A stretch of 64,000 nt of DNA from Paenibacillus alkalitolerans (GCF_016482785.1 NZ_JAEMXM010000018.1:39837-103836); one strand, 5' to 3'. Positions 17,258 to 27,034 are shown, numbered from the stretch's first letter. The notes: generated from the sequence alone by a model not told the origin. Numbers and translations: made by a program.

Positions 17258-19351
17258 TTAATTGCCGCTGTCGGCCGTTTGCGTTTGCTGCTCCGTCGGC
17301 GACAGCGCCGGTTTGCCGTCAAAGCCTACATACTTGTAATAAGCTTCGAAGATTTTCGCCGCGATCGGCGCCGCACCCCAAGCGCCGAATCCGCCGTCGG
17401 GCACCACGACCGCCACCGCAATCTTCGGTTTGTCGGCGGGAGCGAACGCGACGAATACGGCATTATCCCGTATTTTCCCGCGTACTTCTTGCTCCGACGT
17501 TCCCGTCTTGGACGCGACTTCGAACGGCAAGTGGCCGAACCATTGCTTCAGCGAACTGCTCTGCGTTACCATCTTCATGCCTTTGTGTAAGACGTCCCAG
17601 TGCTTCTCGTCGAACTTCTCTTCGTTCAAGACGAACGGCTCGACTGTCTTCACCGTATTTCCGTCGAAATCGGTAATTCGCTCGACGAAGTTGGGCTTCA
17701 GACGCTTACCGCGGTTCGCGAGCATTGCCGTATATTGAGCCAATTGCAGCGTGGTGTACCTGCCTTGCTGGCCGAACGAAGCGTAAACCATCGCGGACTG
17801 AGGACTGCCGTTTTTTGCTTCGTGCTTGTATTCGATAACGCCCAAGCTTTCGTTCGGCAGTCCGCTTCCGGTCGATGTGCCGAGTCCGAACTTCTTCATA
17901 TATTCGTCCCATACGTCAACCGCCGGAAGTCCCTTATACTTAAGGTACAGAGCTTCGCCTACCATCTCCGCCATGAACGGATTGGACGATACCCGTATCG
18001 CATTCGCCGGATCGATTTTGCCGTATGCGTGTTTTTGAGCGTTACCTATCGATTCCGAGTCGTTCCGTCCAAAGTAGAACCTGCCCGTATCGGTATACTT
18101 CGTAGTAGGCGTGATCAGACCTTCATTCAACCCGATCAGCACCGTCAGCGGCTTCATCGTGGAACCGAGCGGAACGATGGACGTCGGATGCTTGCTGCGT
18201 TCGTCAGCGTCCTTGTAATCCGGATACACCGTCTTGATTGTACCGTTTTGGTAGTAGGGTTGGATTTCGTTCCATAGTTCCGTCGATAAGCCTCCGGACC
18301 AGACGCTTGGATCGTAATCCGGCATCGACGCCATCGCGATCACGTTGCCAGTGTCCACTTCCATCGCCACCGCATAGCCCGCGCGCGCTTGCGCCCCCAT
18401 CGCCGGCCATTTCAGCCGCTTCGCTTCGTCGCTCTTCATATACGCGAGTTGATCCATAATCGCTTGCTCCGCCGTCAACTGAACGTCTTTATCGATGGTC
18501 AAAACCAAATTGTTGCCCTTCTTCGGAGGCGTAACTTCGACGGGACCGATAATCTGGTTCAGGCTGTTGACCGGGTATTCCTTCTTTCCGCTAATGCCGC
18601 GAAGCTCGGTCTGATACATGAATTCGAGACCGTCGAAGCCTACCTCTTCCGTTCGCAAGTAACCCGAAGTTGCCTCCTTATTGCGGTAGAAATCCAAATA
18701 TTGGCCTTCTTTTAGGTTGTTTGACGACGTGAACGGCTTCAAATATCCGATCAATTGCGCCGCAATCGTATTGGCATCGTAGTGGCGGACGCTCTCCTCG
18801 ACCACCTCGACGCCGGGAAACAGCTCTGGGTGGCTCATTACATACGCGATCTCTTTCTCGGTCAATCCCGCTTTCACCCGGCGCGGCTCGTACATCCGGT
18901 TCATAAAAACTTTCGTGTTGCCTTCAATATCGTAGCCGACATCCATGGCGTCGAATACGTCCGACACCGTTATTGTCTTCAACGTCGGATCGCCGTATTT
19001 CGCGAACAAATCGGCGATTTTCTCGGCCAGCGCGATATGATCTTCCCTTGTCTTCCCCGGCTCCATCCGGAAATACAAAGATTGCGTGGATGTCGAATAA
19101 GCGATCGGATACAAGTTCCGGTCGTAGATGTTGCCGCGTATCGGAGCGATATCCACAGATCTCTTGGTCCGCTGCGATTCCATGGCGGACAGCTCTTTGC
19201 CTTCCACGAATTGAATAAACGCCAGCTTCACGACCAACACGGAAAATAAAACGAAAATGCCGAAGAAAAAAAGATTGATGCGAAACGTAAACTGCCGCCG
19301 TTTGACGATCTCTCTTTGCTGAGGATCGTCGCTGTGAAGCGTTCTCTTCAT
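17258..19351 (-). CDS. Class B penicillin-binding protein (PBP2/PbpA-like transpeptidase)
   Basis: A 697-residue cell wall transpeptidase. A single membrane anchor lies at about residues 24-48, followed by the PBP dimer domain beginning RGNIYDRN and then the transpeptidase domain. Catalytic motifs are STMK at 397-400, SSN at 455-457 and KTGT near 615. AGGAGG precedes the ATG. The architecture fits elongation-type PBP2/PbpA better than SpoVD/Pbp2B, because no PASTA domain is visible. The upstream gene in the same direction encodes a small membrane protein. Confidence 0.92.
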   Translation of the reverse strand: MKRTLHSDDPQQREIVKRRQFTFRINLFFFGIFVLFSVLVVKLAFIQFVEGKELSAMESQRTKRSVDIAPIRGNIYDRNLYPIAYSTSTQSLYFRMEPGKTREDHIALAEKIADLFAKYGDPTLKTITVSDVFDAMDVGYDIEGNTKVFMNRMYEPRRVKAGLTEKEIAYVMSHPELFPGVEVVEESVRHYDANTIAAQLIGYLKPFTSSNNLKEGQYLDFYRNKEATSGYLRTEEVGFDGLEFMYQTELRGISGKKEYPVNSLNQIIGPVEVTPPKKGNNLVLTIDKDVQLTAEQAIMDQLAYMKSDEAKRLKWPAMGAQARAGYAVAMEVDTGNVIAMASMPDYDPSVWSGGLSTELWNEIQPYYQNGTIKTVYPDYKDADERSKHPTSIVPLGSTMKPLTVLIGLNEGLITPTTKYTDTGRFYFGRNDSESIGNAQKHAYGKIDPANAIRVSSNPFMAEMVGEALYLKYKGLPAVDVWDEYMKKFGLGTSTGSGLPNESLGVIEYKHEAKNGSPQSAMVYASFGQQGRYTTLQLAQYTAMLANRGKRLKPNFVERITDFDGNTVKTVEPFVLNEEKFDEKHWDVLHKGMKMVTQSSSLKQWFGHLPFEVASKTGTSEQEVRGKIRDNAVFVAFAPADKPKIAVAVVVPDGGFGAWGAAPIAAKIFEAYYKYVGFDGKPALSPTEQQTQTADSGN

Positions 19352-19419
19352 AACTTCCTCCTCCCCCGATTATCTTCTCTGCAATCGATATTTATGTTCC
19401 GGCCGGCATGGCCGGTACC

Positions 19420-19842
19420 TTAACCGTTATTTTTTGCTTGGTTAATAAATGCTTCAATCGTTTCGTCTATCGGGAAAGTGCCGATTTTCATATCGTTCCA
19501 ATACAGCGTCACTTCGTTGGAACCGGCTTTTCCTTCTACGCGCACCGATCCCGTATAAACCGCGTACGTGCCGTCTTCCTTCGATTCATAAGTGGCGTTA
19601 AACGCCTGCCCGACGATCGCTTGGAACGCCTGGTCCTTCGCATCGCCCAGCACTTGGTCGCCCATGGCGGCCAACTCGTCCGTATAGTTCGCGCCGTAAA
19701 CCGCTATCGCGGCAACGAGGGCAGCGACCAAAACCCATTTCAGCACCGTCTTTACCACATTAATAATCACAAACAAAGCGACGACGGCTGCAATGATAAG
19801 CCACCAACGTTCTTGCGCAAACGACCACCACTGTTCCGGCAT
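19420..19842 (-). CDS. Small membrane-anchored protein, unknown function
   Basis: A 140-residue protein. After a Trp-rich start (MPEQWWSF), two adjacent hydrophobic segments (about 14-28 and 34-50) anchor it. The remaining ~90 residues are polar and may form a small extracytoplasmic beta-rich domain (TYAVYTGSVRVEG, VTLYWNDMKIGTFP). I do not recognise a family. It is 68 bp upstream of the PBP gene on the same strand, so a cell-envelope role is possible but unproven. Confidence 0.75.
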   Translation of the reverse strand: MPEQWWSFAQERWWLIIAAVVALFVIINVVKTVLKWVLVAALVAAIAVYGANYTDELAAMGDQVLGDAKDQAFQAIVGQAFNATYESKEDGTYAVYTGSVRVEGKAGSNEVTLYWNDMKIGTFPIDETIEAFINQAKNNG

Positions 19843-20030
19843 GAGAAAAGTCCCTCCGACAATTATCGCTTTTTTGGCATGCTTTCTATATTATACATCA
19901 AGACCGTCCGACATTTCAGTAAAGTTTACACCATTATGAGAGGCGCAAAAACTGGTCTACCGGAATGGACAAATCCATAAAACTAAGTAAGGGCCATGCC
20001 CCAGAAACAGACATACCGGAGGGAAGCCGA

Positions 20031-21218
20031 ATGAAAACCGTTATGTGGCTCTACTTGTTTATCTTTGTGGCGTTTTTCGATTTGCATGCACAATACCCGA
20101 TGCTTACGCCGTTCGCCATCTCTCTTGGCGCGGCTCCGTCGTTTATCGGATTTATCATGGGCATTTACTCGCTGACCCACCTGCCCGGCAACTTGCTTGC
20201 GGGCATCAGCGTGGACCGTTTCGGCAGCAAACCGTTCATCGTCGGAAGCCTCATTGCCGCCGGCATATTGCTCATTATCCAAGGAGGAGTGAGCGACCCG
20301 TGGCAGTTGCTCGCCGTCCGCTCCGTCAGCGGTTTCGTTCTGGCGTTCCTCTCTCCCGCATGTCTCGCGCTGCTTGCGAAGATGGCCAAGGATCGCGTTC
20401 AACAAGGCAAGCTCATGTCCGGCAACGGTCTCGTTCATACGCTTGCATCGGTCGTTTCTCCGGCCGCAGGCGCGCTGCTGGTCAGCCAAATCGGCTTTAC
20501 GAATGCGTTCGTAGCCCTGGGCTTCGGTCTGGTAGGCACCGGACTGCTAGCCATTGTCGGAGTAAAAGAACAGAAAACGCCGGCATTCGCCGGTCTTTCG
20601 ACTGCAGCATCCTCCAGCCAAATCGAACCCGGTACCGCGGCCGCTTCGACAATCGCCGCCTCCGATCAGCAAAAGATACCGTGGCTGTTTTACGGCATCC
20701 CGCTCGCATTATCGTGTTCCCAAGGTATCCTATTCTTTGAGCTTCCGCTCGTCGATTCGGCCCAGATGTCCATAATGCAATCCGGCATGCTGTTTTCCGT
20801 CGTCTCATTAGGCGCTCTGATTACTTTGGGAATGCTCTTCTTGAACAAAATATCCGCTCATATCCGTACGGCGTTCGGGAGCTTGACGCTTGCGCTTATT
20901 TTTTTCGGCATGGCGGTCGGTTGGCCTCTGCCTCTGCCGGTCGCTCTGCTGCTTATCGGCATGTCGAAAGGGGTGATCTTCCCGGCTATGGCAACGCTGT
21001 TGGCATCCGTTACCGACGCCCGGCGATACGGACGCGTATTTTCGCTGCTGTCGATTTCCTTCTCTCTCGGCGCATTCTTCGGACCGATTTTAGCCGGGCA
21101 AACGCGCGATTGGATTTCTCCGTATTACATCGCTTTCCTCGTCTTAATGGCCGCTTTGGCGATGCTGCCGTCGCCGATTCGCAATGGGAACGGAAGAGCA
21201 GCCAGCGTCCGGACCTGA
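20031..21218 (+). CDS. MFS transporter
   Basis: A 395-residue major facilitator with about 12 hydrophobic segments. The helix 2-3 loop carries the motif A-like AGISVDRFGSKP near residue 68. A polar linker of about 40 residues (Ala/Ser-rich) separates the two halves. The substrate is not evident; similarity is to drug/sugar efflux-type members. The ATG at 20031 has GGAGGG seven bases upstream and is preferred over an in-frame ATG 66 bp earlier without a good site. Confidence 0.88.
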   Translation: MKTVMWLYLFIFVAFFDLHAQYPMLTPFAISLGAAPSFIGFIMGIYSLTHLPGNLLAGISVDRFGSKPFIVGSLIAAGILLIIQGGVSDPWQLLAVRSVSGFVLAFLSPACLALLAKMAKDRVQQGKLMSGNGLVHTLASVVSPAAGALLVSQIGFTNAFVALGFGLVGTGLLAIVGVKEQKTPAFAGLSTAASSSQIEPGTAAASTIAASDQQKIPWLFYGIPLALSCSQGILFFELPLVDSAQMSIMQSGMLFSVVSLGALITLGMLFLNKISAHIRTAFGSLTLALIFFGMAVGWPLPLPVALLLIGMSKGVIFPAMATLLASVTDARRYGRVFSLLSISFSLGAFFGPILAGQTRDWISPYYIAFLVLMAALAMLPSPIRNGNGRAASVRT

Positions 21219-21300
21219 CCATCCGCATTTCGACATTTCCCAGGGAATTGTTACAATAGAGTGAGTCGAAAGAGAGAGTCGAACGTCGCGGAGGTCATCT

Positions 21301-21654
21301 ATGGATTTTGTAATTATCGTCGAAGGCAAGAACGACCGCAGCCGTCTGGCCAAATTGCTGTCGGAGGAAGTCCCGATATATTGCACATACGGTACGCCCG
21401 GAACGAAGCAATTGCAGCAGCTGGTCAAAAAGGTCGGCAACCGCTCGGTCTTCATCTTTACGGACAACGACGCTTCAGGCAAACGGATCAGAGGCATTCT
21501 GCGGGATACGTTCCCGGACGCAGAACAGCTTCATACGAAAACCGGATATGCGGGAGTCGAAGGAACTCCCGACGAGCATATCGTCCGGGAATTGGAAAAG
21601 GCCGGGCTGCAAGAGTATATCGTGTACCCCGAGCCCGACCTTTTTGCTGAATAA
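21301..21654 (+). CDS. Toprim domain protein (YusF-like)
   Basis: A 117-residue stand-alone Toprim fold. VIIVEGKNDRSRL supplies the catalytic Glu near residue 8, and IFTDNDASGKRIR supplies the DxD near residue 54. This is the size and layout of YusF-like small Toprim proteins related to the RNase M5 N-terminal domain. The biochemical role is unknown; nuclease activity is a family inference. GAGGTC precedes the ATG. It converges with the sco gene 5 bp away. Confidence 0.85.
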   Translation: MDFVIIVEGKNDRSRLAKLLSEEVPIYCTYGTPGTKQLQQLVKKVGNRSVFIFTDNDASGKRIRGILRDTFPDAEQLHTKTGYAGVEGTPDEHIVRELEKAGLQEYIVYPEPDLFAE

Positions 21655-21658
21655 CCGT

Positions 21659-22270
21659 CTAACCGTTAACCAATTGCAGTATATCGTCCGCGATTAAATC
21701 TTCGTCCAAATCGTCCGACTGGTACGTCCGGCGAATTTGGTTATCTTGGTCTATAAGAATGACGGCGTTGATGTGAGTGAAGTTGCCCTTATTGTCATCG
21801 ATGACGGTTATTCCGTAGCTTTGGGCAACCTCGTGCACTTGCTGTTCCGTCCCCCGCAGAAACTTCCAGCCGTTCAAGTCGGCACCGTAAGCATCCGCAT
21901 ATTTCTTAAGCGATTCCGGAGTGTCGCGTTGGGGGTCGATCGTCGCCTGCAAAAACAGCGCATCCGTTCCGAACACTCCCCGCTCCTTCAAGCGCTCCTG
22001 TACTCTCGACAGCATATGCGTCGTCGTAGGGCACACATCCGGACAGTTAGCGAAGAAGAAATACAGAATTCTTGCTTTTCCCTCCGTATTTTCAAGCGAA
22101 ACCGCATTTCCGTCTATACCGGTCAATTCGAATCCGGATGCTTCTTTCATTACAGGCAGTTCGTTTTTTTGCCCCCCGCCCCAATATACGAATGCAATGG
22201 CGCCGAGCAGCACGACCGAAACGGCCGCCATCACCGCTTTATACCAATGTTTCCGCCAAAACCCGTCCAT
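21659..22270 (-). CDS. Sco1/SenC copper chaperone
   Basis: A 203-residue membrane-anchored thioredoxin-like protein (one helix, residues ~12-30) that delivers copper to the CuA site of cytochrome oxidase. The copper ligands are present: the two Cys of ANCPDVCP near residue 77 and the His in FTHINAVILID. The IDPQRDTPE segment is also typical. It begins 22 bp after the heme O synthase gene, consistent with one oxidase-assembly unit. Confidence 0.93.
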   Translation of the reverse strand: MDGFWRKHWYKAVMAAVSVVLLGAIAFVYWGGGQKNELPVMKEASGFELTGIDGNAVSLENTEGKARILYFFFANCPDVCPTTTHMLSRVQERLKERGVFGTDALFLQATIDPQRDTPESLKKYADAYGADLNGWKFLRGTEQQVHEVAQSYGITVIDDNKGNFTHINAVILIDQDNQIRRTYQSDDLDEDLIADDILQLVNG

Positions 22271-22292
22271 TGTTGTCCTCCTTATGCGAGCG

Positions 22293-23231
22293 CTACGCGT
22301 GAAGAGTCGTCGTATCAGCTACCAAAAGCAAAAATACGAACGTCAGGTAGTACAATGAATACTTAAAAGACCGCATCGCCCAAGCTTCATTATGGTCTTC
22401 GACGAACAACCCCTTAAGACATTGAACCGTCCATAATGTCAGAAGCAATAATCCGCCGATTAAAAATACGAGACCGACATAACCCATGGTATATAACAAA
22501 ACGGTCGTCGGATACAGGGCGATCAAATACGGAATCATTTGCAGCTTCGTGCGCTTGATGCCCTTCACCACGGGCAGCAGCGGATAGCCGGCTTTACGGT
22601 ATTCTTCCACTCTGCGGATGCCGAGCGCCCAGAAATGCGGGGGCTGCCAAAAAAACAACAAAGCGAACAACAGCCATGCGCCGATGTCGATCGTCTCGGT
22701 GACGGAGCAATAACCGATGACTGGCGGGACCGCTCCCGATATTCCGCCCACAGACGTGCTCCAGGTCGAAGTCGGCTTTAACCACGCCGTGTAGATGATT
22801 ACATATGCTACATGGCCGATACAGCCAAGCAAAGCGCACAACGGATTAACGAAAAAGTATAGCAATGCTATGCCCAAAATGCCGAGCGCCGCACCGTATC
22901 CAATCGCGTATTCAAGCCGGACTTTGCCCAACGGTATTGCGCGTTTCTTCGTACGTTCCATCTGTGAATCGTGTTCGCGGTCGAGCACGTTGTTAAATAC
23001 GCAGCCGGAGGCCATGACAAGCGCCGTGCCCGCGAGCATGAATATTAGCGTCGCCCAATCGATATTCCATTTCGAAGCGACCCAAAAACCGCCCAGCGCG
23101 GGAATTAAATTGGAGACCAGCATTCTCGGTTTGGCGAGAACGAAATAATCTCTCCAGGAGGCGCGCGATTTCGGAATTGCCGTCTCCCCTGTCCGATCGG
23201 CCGGCGTCTCGTATGTCAACGGATTGTCCAC
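22293..23231 (-). CDS. ctaB: Protoheme IX farnesyltransferase (heme O synthase)
   Basis: A 312-residue UbiA-superfamily prenyltransferase with about nine helices. It attaches farnesyl to heme B to make heme O, the substrate of CtaA. The first Asp-rich motif NNVLDREHDSQMERT (NxxxDxxxD) lies near residue 81, and the second cytoplasmic loop has the YxKxx-like KAGYPLLPVVKG segment. The predicted start is GTG with AAGGAGG upstream at a rather long 11-nt spacing. It is cotranscribed with sco; ctaA lies 20 kb away. Confidence 0.93.
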   Translation of the reverse strand: MDNPLTYETPADRTGETAIPKSRASWRDYFVLAKPRMLVSNLIPALGGFWVASKWNIDWATLIFMLAGTALVMASGCVFNNVLDREHDSQMERTKKRAIPLGKVRLEYAIGYGAALGILGIALLYFFVNPLCALLGCIGHVAYVIIYTAWLKPTSTWSTSVGGISGAVPPVIGYCSVTETIDIGAWLLFALLFFWQPPHFWALGIRRVEEYRKAGYPLLPVVKGIKRTKLQMIPYLIALYPTTVLLYTMGYVGLVFLIGGLLLLTLWTVQCLKGLFVEDHNEAWAMRSFKYSLYYLTFVFLLLVADTTTLHA

Positions 23232-23472
23232 TTATGCGCCATCCTCCTTGCGGGATTGAACTTCATCTAGCGAAAATAACTTCATCCAGCGGCAAAATCA
23301 ATCTTTATGATACCGGAGCCGACTTGCTTTGACAACAAGGTAAGCCGACCGTTCATCAATTTGTCGGTTTTTCTTGCAGACATGCACGAAACGGGTATTC
23401 GCCTAATACATTAGCTATGTAGATTTTTGCCTGTATTGGCACGTTTCATGCGAAGGGAGGGGAACGGAACGC

Positions 23473-23904
23473 ATGGCCGTCATCAAAACATCGAGCGAAG
23501 ACGTAAAACTGCTGGCGCGGCTTATGCGGGCGGAAGCGGAAGGCGAAGGAGAACTCGGCATGCTGATGGTCGGCAATGTCGGGGTGAACCGCGTGCGCGG
23601 GGACTGTCTGGATTTTAAACAAATCAGGACGATCCGCGATATGGTGTTCCAACGTCCCGGCGGCTTTGAAGCAACCATTAAAGGGTACTTTTACCAGAAG
23701 GCTCGCGATAAGGAAGTTCGGCTCGCTCGGCGCGCCATTAACGGAGAGCGCCAGCATCCCGCATCCAACGCATTGTGGTTTTTCCGTCCGGACGGCGGAT
23801 GCCCGGGCCAGTGGTACAACCAACCGAACACCGGAAGATTCAAAGCGCATTGCTTTTTCGCCCCGTCAAGTCAAAATTGCCCCGCCGTTTACGGAACTTA
23901 TTAG
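23473..23904 (+). CDS. cwlJ: Spore cortex-lytic hydrolase CwlJ
   Basis: A 143-residue SleB/CwlJ-type hydrolase, the same length as Bacillus CwlJ. Recognisable segments are LLARLMRAEAEGEG near the N-terminus with the catalytic Glu, VGNVGVNRVRGDC, GYFYQKARD, and the late WYNQPNTGRFKAHCF. CwlJ sits at the spore periphery and degrades cortex during germination, especially with Ca-dipicolinate. It is followed 26 bp later by gerQ, the same pairing as in Bacillus, where GerQ is needed for CwlJ localisation. No signal peptide, as expected. Confidence 0.96.
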   Translation: MAVIKTSSEDVKLLARLMRAEAEGEGELGMLMVGNVGVNRVRGDCLDFKQIRTIRDMVFQRPGGFEATIKGYFYQKARDKEVRLARRAINGERQHPASNALWFFRPDGGCPGQWYNQPNTGRFKAHCFFAPSSQNCPAVYGTY

Positions 23905-23930
23905 AAAAGAAAGGATAGTGAGTTTTACCG

Positions 23931-24416
23931 ATGGATCGCCAACAAAACATGGGTACTTACACTGGGTTTCCCGGTTCGCTTGCCGGCACGACGCCCGGTT
24001 TTCCGACATACCAAACGCCAACCGGCGCGTTCCCGAGCGCATATGCGCCGATCGGCGGCCCGATTCCGGGGATGACGCCAATGGGTGGCGTGCAACCGTT
24101 CCAACAGCCGGCTGCAGCCGCGCCTGTATTTGAAGAGTCGTATATTGAAAACATCCTTCGTCTGAACTTGGGGAAAATGGCCACCATTTACATGACGTTC
24201 GAAAACAACCCCCAATGGAATGCAAAAGTGTTCAAGGGGCGCCTTGAAGCGGCGGGCAGGGACCACATTATTATCAGCGACCCGCAAACGGGCATGCGTT
24301 ACCTGCTGCTGATGGTCAATCTCGACTACATTACGTTCGACGAACCGTTGAATTACCAATATCCGTTCGCGGGAGCTACCCCGGCTGCCGCGACACCGGC
24401 CGCCGCGGGCCGATAA
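23931..24416 (+). CDS. gerQ: Spore coat protein GerQ
   Basis: A 161-residue protein. The first ~65 residues are a Pro/Gly/Thr-rich low-complexity region. The conserved core is ESYIENILRLNLGKMATIY (about 71-89), then FKGRLEAAGRDHIIISDPQ and MRYLLLMVNLDYITFD. An Ala/Pro tail ends the protein. GerQ is an inner-coat protein cross-linked by transglutaminase in Bacillus. The gene follows cwlJ and precedes a terminator. Confidence 0.95.
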   Translation: MDRQQNMGTYTGFPGSLAGTTPGFPTYQTPTGAFPSAYAPIGGPIPGMTPMGGVQPFQQPAAAAPVFEESYIENILRLNLGKMATIYMTFENNPQWNAKVFKGRLEAAGRDHIIISDPQTGMRYLLLMVNLDYITFDEPLNYQYPFAGATPAAATPAAAGR

Positions 24417-24423
24417 TTGCATC

Positions 24424-24462
24424 GACAAAACCCTTCCCGCACTGTGCGCGGAAGGGTTTTGT
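24424..24462 (+). terminator. Terminator after gerQ
   Basis: Stem AAAACCCTTCC / GGAAGGGTTTT with a GC-rich loop, running into TTTTG on the plus strand. Confidence 0.88.
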
Positions 24463-24541
24463 TCATTCTTGAAATGTTATGGTAAGATCTTATTAGGGTA
24501 TCGGCCCTTAAGCAACGTGACAGCTCAGGAGGTATACGAAC

Positions 24542-25531
24542 ATGGATACCGGAACCCATTTCGCGTTCGGATTCGGTTTAGCCGGATTGTCGCAGTTGGA
24601 CCCCGCCGTAGCAGGGGACCCATGGACGTCCGCGGCGGTGCTCGTCGGAGCCGTTGCGGGATCGCAAGCGCCCGATTTCGACATGCTATTGCGTCTTAAG
24701 GGCAACGCCGCGTACGTTCGCAACCACCGCGGTCTGTCCCATTCCATACCCGCGTGGTTCATATGGACCGCGCTCATCGGCGGCGCCGTTTGGCTGTTCT
24801 TCCCTGGCGTATCTTTCACGACAATTGCGCTGTGGGTATTTGCCGCGGTGCTCATTCATGTGCTTACGGATTTGTTTAACAGCTACGGCACTCAAGCGTT
24901 TCGTCCGTTTACAAAGCGGTGGATCGCATGGAATATCATTCACATTTTCGATCCCGTCATCTTTGGTTCGCACGTCGTTGCCGTATTGCTGTGGCTATCG
25001 GGCATGGCCGCTCCTTCCGCTGTGTTCCCGCTGCTTTACGGGTTCATTGCCGTATACTATGCGGCAAGAACGATTCAGCATGCCGCGGTGCAGCGCCGCT
25101 TGCCGAAACGCGACCCTCAGCACGAGCCGGGCGACCGGTACACGGCAATCCCGACGGTGAGCTTAACGGTCTGGAACGTCGTCAAACGCATGCAAGGCCG
25201 TAGCGAAAGCTTCGCCGTCGGCGAATGGAAGGCCGGGCGTCTCACCTGGAACGACGTGCTTACTTGCGATTCCCATCCCGCTGTCGCCGCTTCCCGCAAT
25301 CACCCCGACGTTGCGGCTTTGCTCTCGTTCAGTTCATACGCGTGCGCTTCGGTCGACGAACGCGGTTGGGGCTACGAGGTTCGTTGGGTTGACGTCCGTT
25401 ATCAATACCGGAAACAATATCCGTTCGTCGCCGTGCTTCGGATGGATAGGTCGCTGCGCCCCCTCGAAAGCTATATCGGGTGGATCAGCGAAGAAAAGCT
25501 CGAACGCCGTCTCGACACGGGCATGAGCTAA
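24542..25531 (+). CDS. YfhP-like membrane-bound metal-dependent hydrolase
   Basis: A 329-residue protein of the YdjM/YfhP (DUF457) group. Putative metal ligands are in THFAFGFG at the N-terminus, QAPDFDML near residue 43, NHRGLSHS near residue 60, and HVLTDLFNSYG near residue 103. Four or so hydrophobic helices lie in residues 65-175, followed by a soluble C-terminal domain of about 130 residues. The family is predicted, not proven, to hydrolyse a substrate at the membrane. A clear AGGAGG precedes the ATG. Confidence 0.85.
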   Translation: MDTGTHFAFGFGLAGLSQLDPAVAGDPWTSAAVLVGAVAGSQAPDFDMLLRLKGNAAYVRNHRGLSHSIPAWFIWTALIGGAVWLFFPGVSFTTIALWVFAAVLIHVLTDLFNSYGTQAFRPFTKRWIAWNIIHIFDPVIFGSHVVAVLLWLSGMAAPSAVFPLLYGFIAVYYAARTIQHAAVQRRLPKRDPQHEPGDRYTAIPTVSLTVWNVVKRMQGRSESFAVGEWKAGRLTWNDVLTCDSHPAVAASRNHPDVAALLSFSSYACASVDERGWGYEVRWVDVRYQYRKQYPFVAVLRMDRSLRPLESYIGWISEEKLERRLDTGMS

Positions 25532-25564
25532 CCGGCACACGAACAGGAGAGGAGAACCGCTGCG

Positions 25565-25735
25565 ATGAATAAGCCAATGGCGTTACTATTCGCGGTGCTC
25601 GGCATCGCTTGCCTCATTGCCGCCGGCGCGGCATTGAGCTATATGAAACCCGGTTGGGCGCTATTCTTTACGTTGTTAAGCTTTGCCGTCACCGGGTTCG
25701 GCATGGCGGTCAAGCGGCGTTTAAACCGCAAGTGA
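25565..25735 (+). CDS. YlaF-like two-helix protein (DUF5325)
   Basis: A short gene of 56 residues. Two hydrophobic helices (MALLFAVLGIACLIAAGAAL and WALFFTLLSFAVTGFGMAV) are separated by SYMKPG, and the end is basic (KRRLNRK). Size and pattern match the DUF5325/YlaF family of unknown function. AGGAG repeats lie 8-15 nt before the ATG, and it begins 33 bp after the YfhP-like gene, so cotranscription is likely. Confidence 0.75.
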   Translation: MNKPMALLFAVLGIACLIAAGAALSYMKPGWALFFTLLSFAVTGFGMAVKRRLNRK

Positions 25736-25740
25736 AGCCG

Positions 25741-26721
25741 TTAGAGCAGGAACCCCATCCGTTCCATCGCTCTTTTCAACGTGGCGTCCGCGACGGCGTT
25801 CGCCTTCTCCGCACCCCGCTTTAAGATCGCCTGCAGCTCTCCGGATTGCCGAATGTCGCGGTATCTCGCCTGAATCGGTTCCAACACCGAAATGACCGCT
25901 TCTGCAATATCTTTCTTTAACGCCCCGTAGCCTTGCCCTTCGTACCGGGCCTCCAAATCGGAAATCGGCACCTTGGAGAAGATCGAGAATATTTCGAGCA
26001 AATTGCTCACTTCCGGTTTATTGTCCGGATCGTACTTAATCTCCCTTCCGGAATCCGTCGTCGCGCGGCTAAACTTTTTCCTTATTACGTCCGGCTCGTC
26101 GAACATCGAGATGAAAGCGCCCGGGTTCGGATCGCTCTTGCTCATCTTCTTGCTTGCGTCTATCAGAGACATAATCCGTTTCCCGACATCCGTAATGTGC
26201 GGCTCCGGCACGACGAACGTATCGCCGTACCGGTGGTTGAACCGCTGAGCCAAATCGCGCGTAAGCTCCAAATGCTGCTTCTGATCTTCTCCCACAGGAA
26301 CAAGATCCGCATTGTACAATACGATATCCGCGGCCTGAAGCGACGGATATACGAACAAACCCGCTCCTACCGACTCTTTCCCCGCCGACTTATCTTTAAA
26401 TTGCGTCATGCGTTCCAACTCGCCCATTCCGGTGAGCGTCGTCATAATCCAGCCGAGTACGGCATGAGCTCTGACTTGCGATTGAAGAAACACGACCGCC
26501 TTCTCCGGATCGATGCCGGACGCCAAATACATCGCGGCGACCGATTCGGTCTGCTCACGCAGCTTCTCCGGTTCTTGCGGCACCGTAATGGCGTGCAGAT
26601 CGACAATCATAAAATAGCAATCGTGCGTGTCCTGCATTTCCACGAATTGGCGAATCGCCCCGATATAGTTTCCGATGGTAAGCAGCCCGCTTGGCTGTAT
26701 GCCCGATAATACTTTTTTCAT
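25741..26721 (-). CDS. trpS: Tryptophanyl-tRNA synthetase
   Basis: A 326-residue class I synthetase charging tRNA-Trp. The ATP-binding motifs are visible: the HIGH-equivalent in PSGLLTIGNYIGA at residues ~11-23, and KKMSKSDPN near residue 192. The length and the GIQPSG start match bacterial TrpRS (type I). AAGGAGG precedes the ATG. Transcription is predicted to be controlled by the upstream T-box leader. Confidence 0.97.
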   Translation of the reverse strand: MKKVLSGIQPSGLLTIGNYIGAIRQFVEMQDTHDCYFMIVDLHAITVPQEPEKLREQTESVAAMYLASGIDPEKAVVFLQSQVRAHAVLGWIMTTLTGMGELERMTQFKDKSAGKESVGAGLFVYPSLQAADIVLYNADLVPVGEDQKQHLELTRDLAQRFNHRYGDTFVVPEPHITDVGKRIMSLIDASKKMSKSDPNPGAFISMFDEPDVIRKKFSRATTDSGREIKYDPDNKPEVSNLLEIFSIFSKVPISDLEARYEGQGYGALKKDIAEAVISVLEPIQARYRDIRQSGELQAILKRGAEKANAVADATLKRAMERMGFLL

Positions 26722-26750
26722 CGTTTTTCATCCTCCTTGAATATCTTCAA

Positions 26751-27034
26751 AAAAACAAAAAAAGCCCTCATCCGCAAGGGACGAGAAGCCGTGGTGCCAC
26801 CCTAATTCGTTGGATCGTACGTATCCAACCTAAACCCCGATAACGGCGGGAAGCCGCGTCACCTAACCGTCAGCGCCGTACGGACACCCGCTTACGGATC
26901 GGATTCGAACTCGGGGACCCATTTCCGCTTGGCCACAAGGTCCGGCTTTCACCATCCGCCGGCTCTCTGATCCTTGTCATGACCCAGGTACTCGCTCCCG
27001 TCATCGTTATACTTCAATATTGTCGACGTCGATT
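26751..27034 (-). promoter_or_regulatory. T-box leader of trpS (Trp-specific)
   Basis: Read on the minus strand, the leader contains an AGAGAGCCGG ... GATGGTGAAAGCCGG distal stem I region, then GCGGAAATGGGTCC with a TGG triplet (26938-26928 region) suited to be the Trp specifier. Downstream come the conserved GGGTGGCACCACGG T-box bulge (about 26803-26790) and a terminator stem ending in a T run (26751-26764). Uncharged tRNA-Trp would stabilise the antiterminator and turn on trpS. Confidence 0.92.
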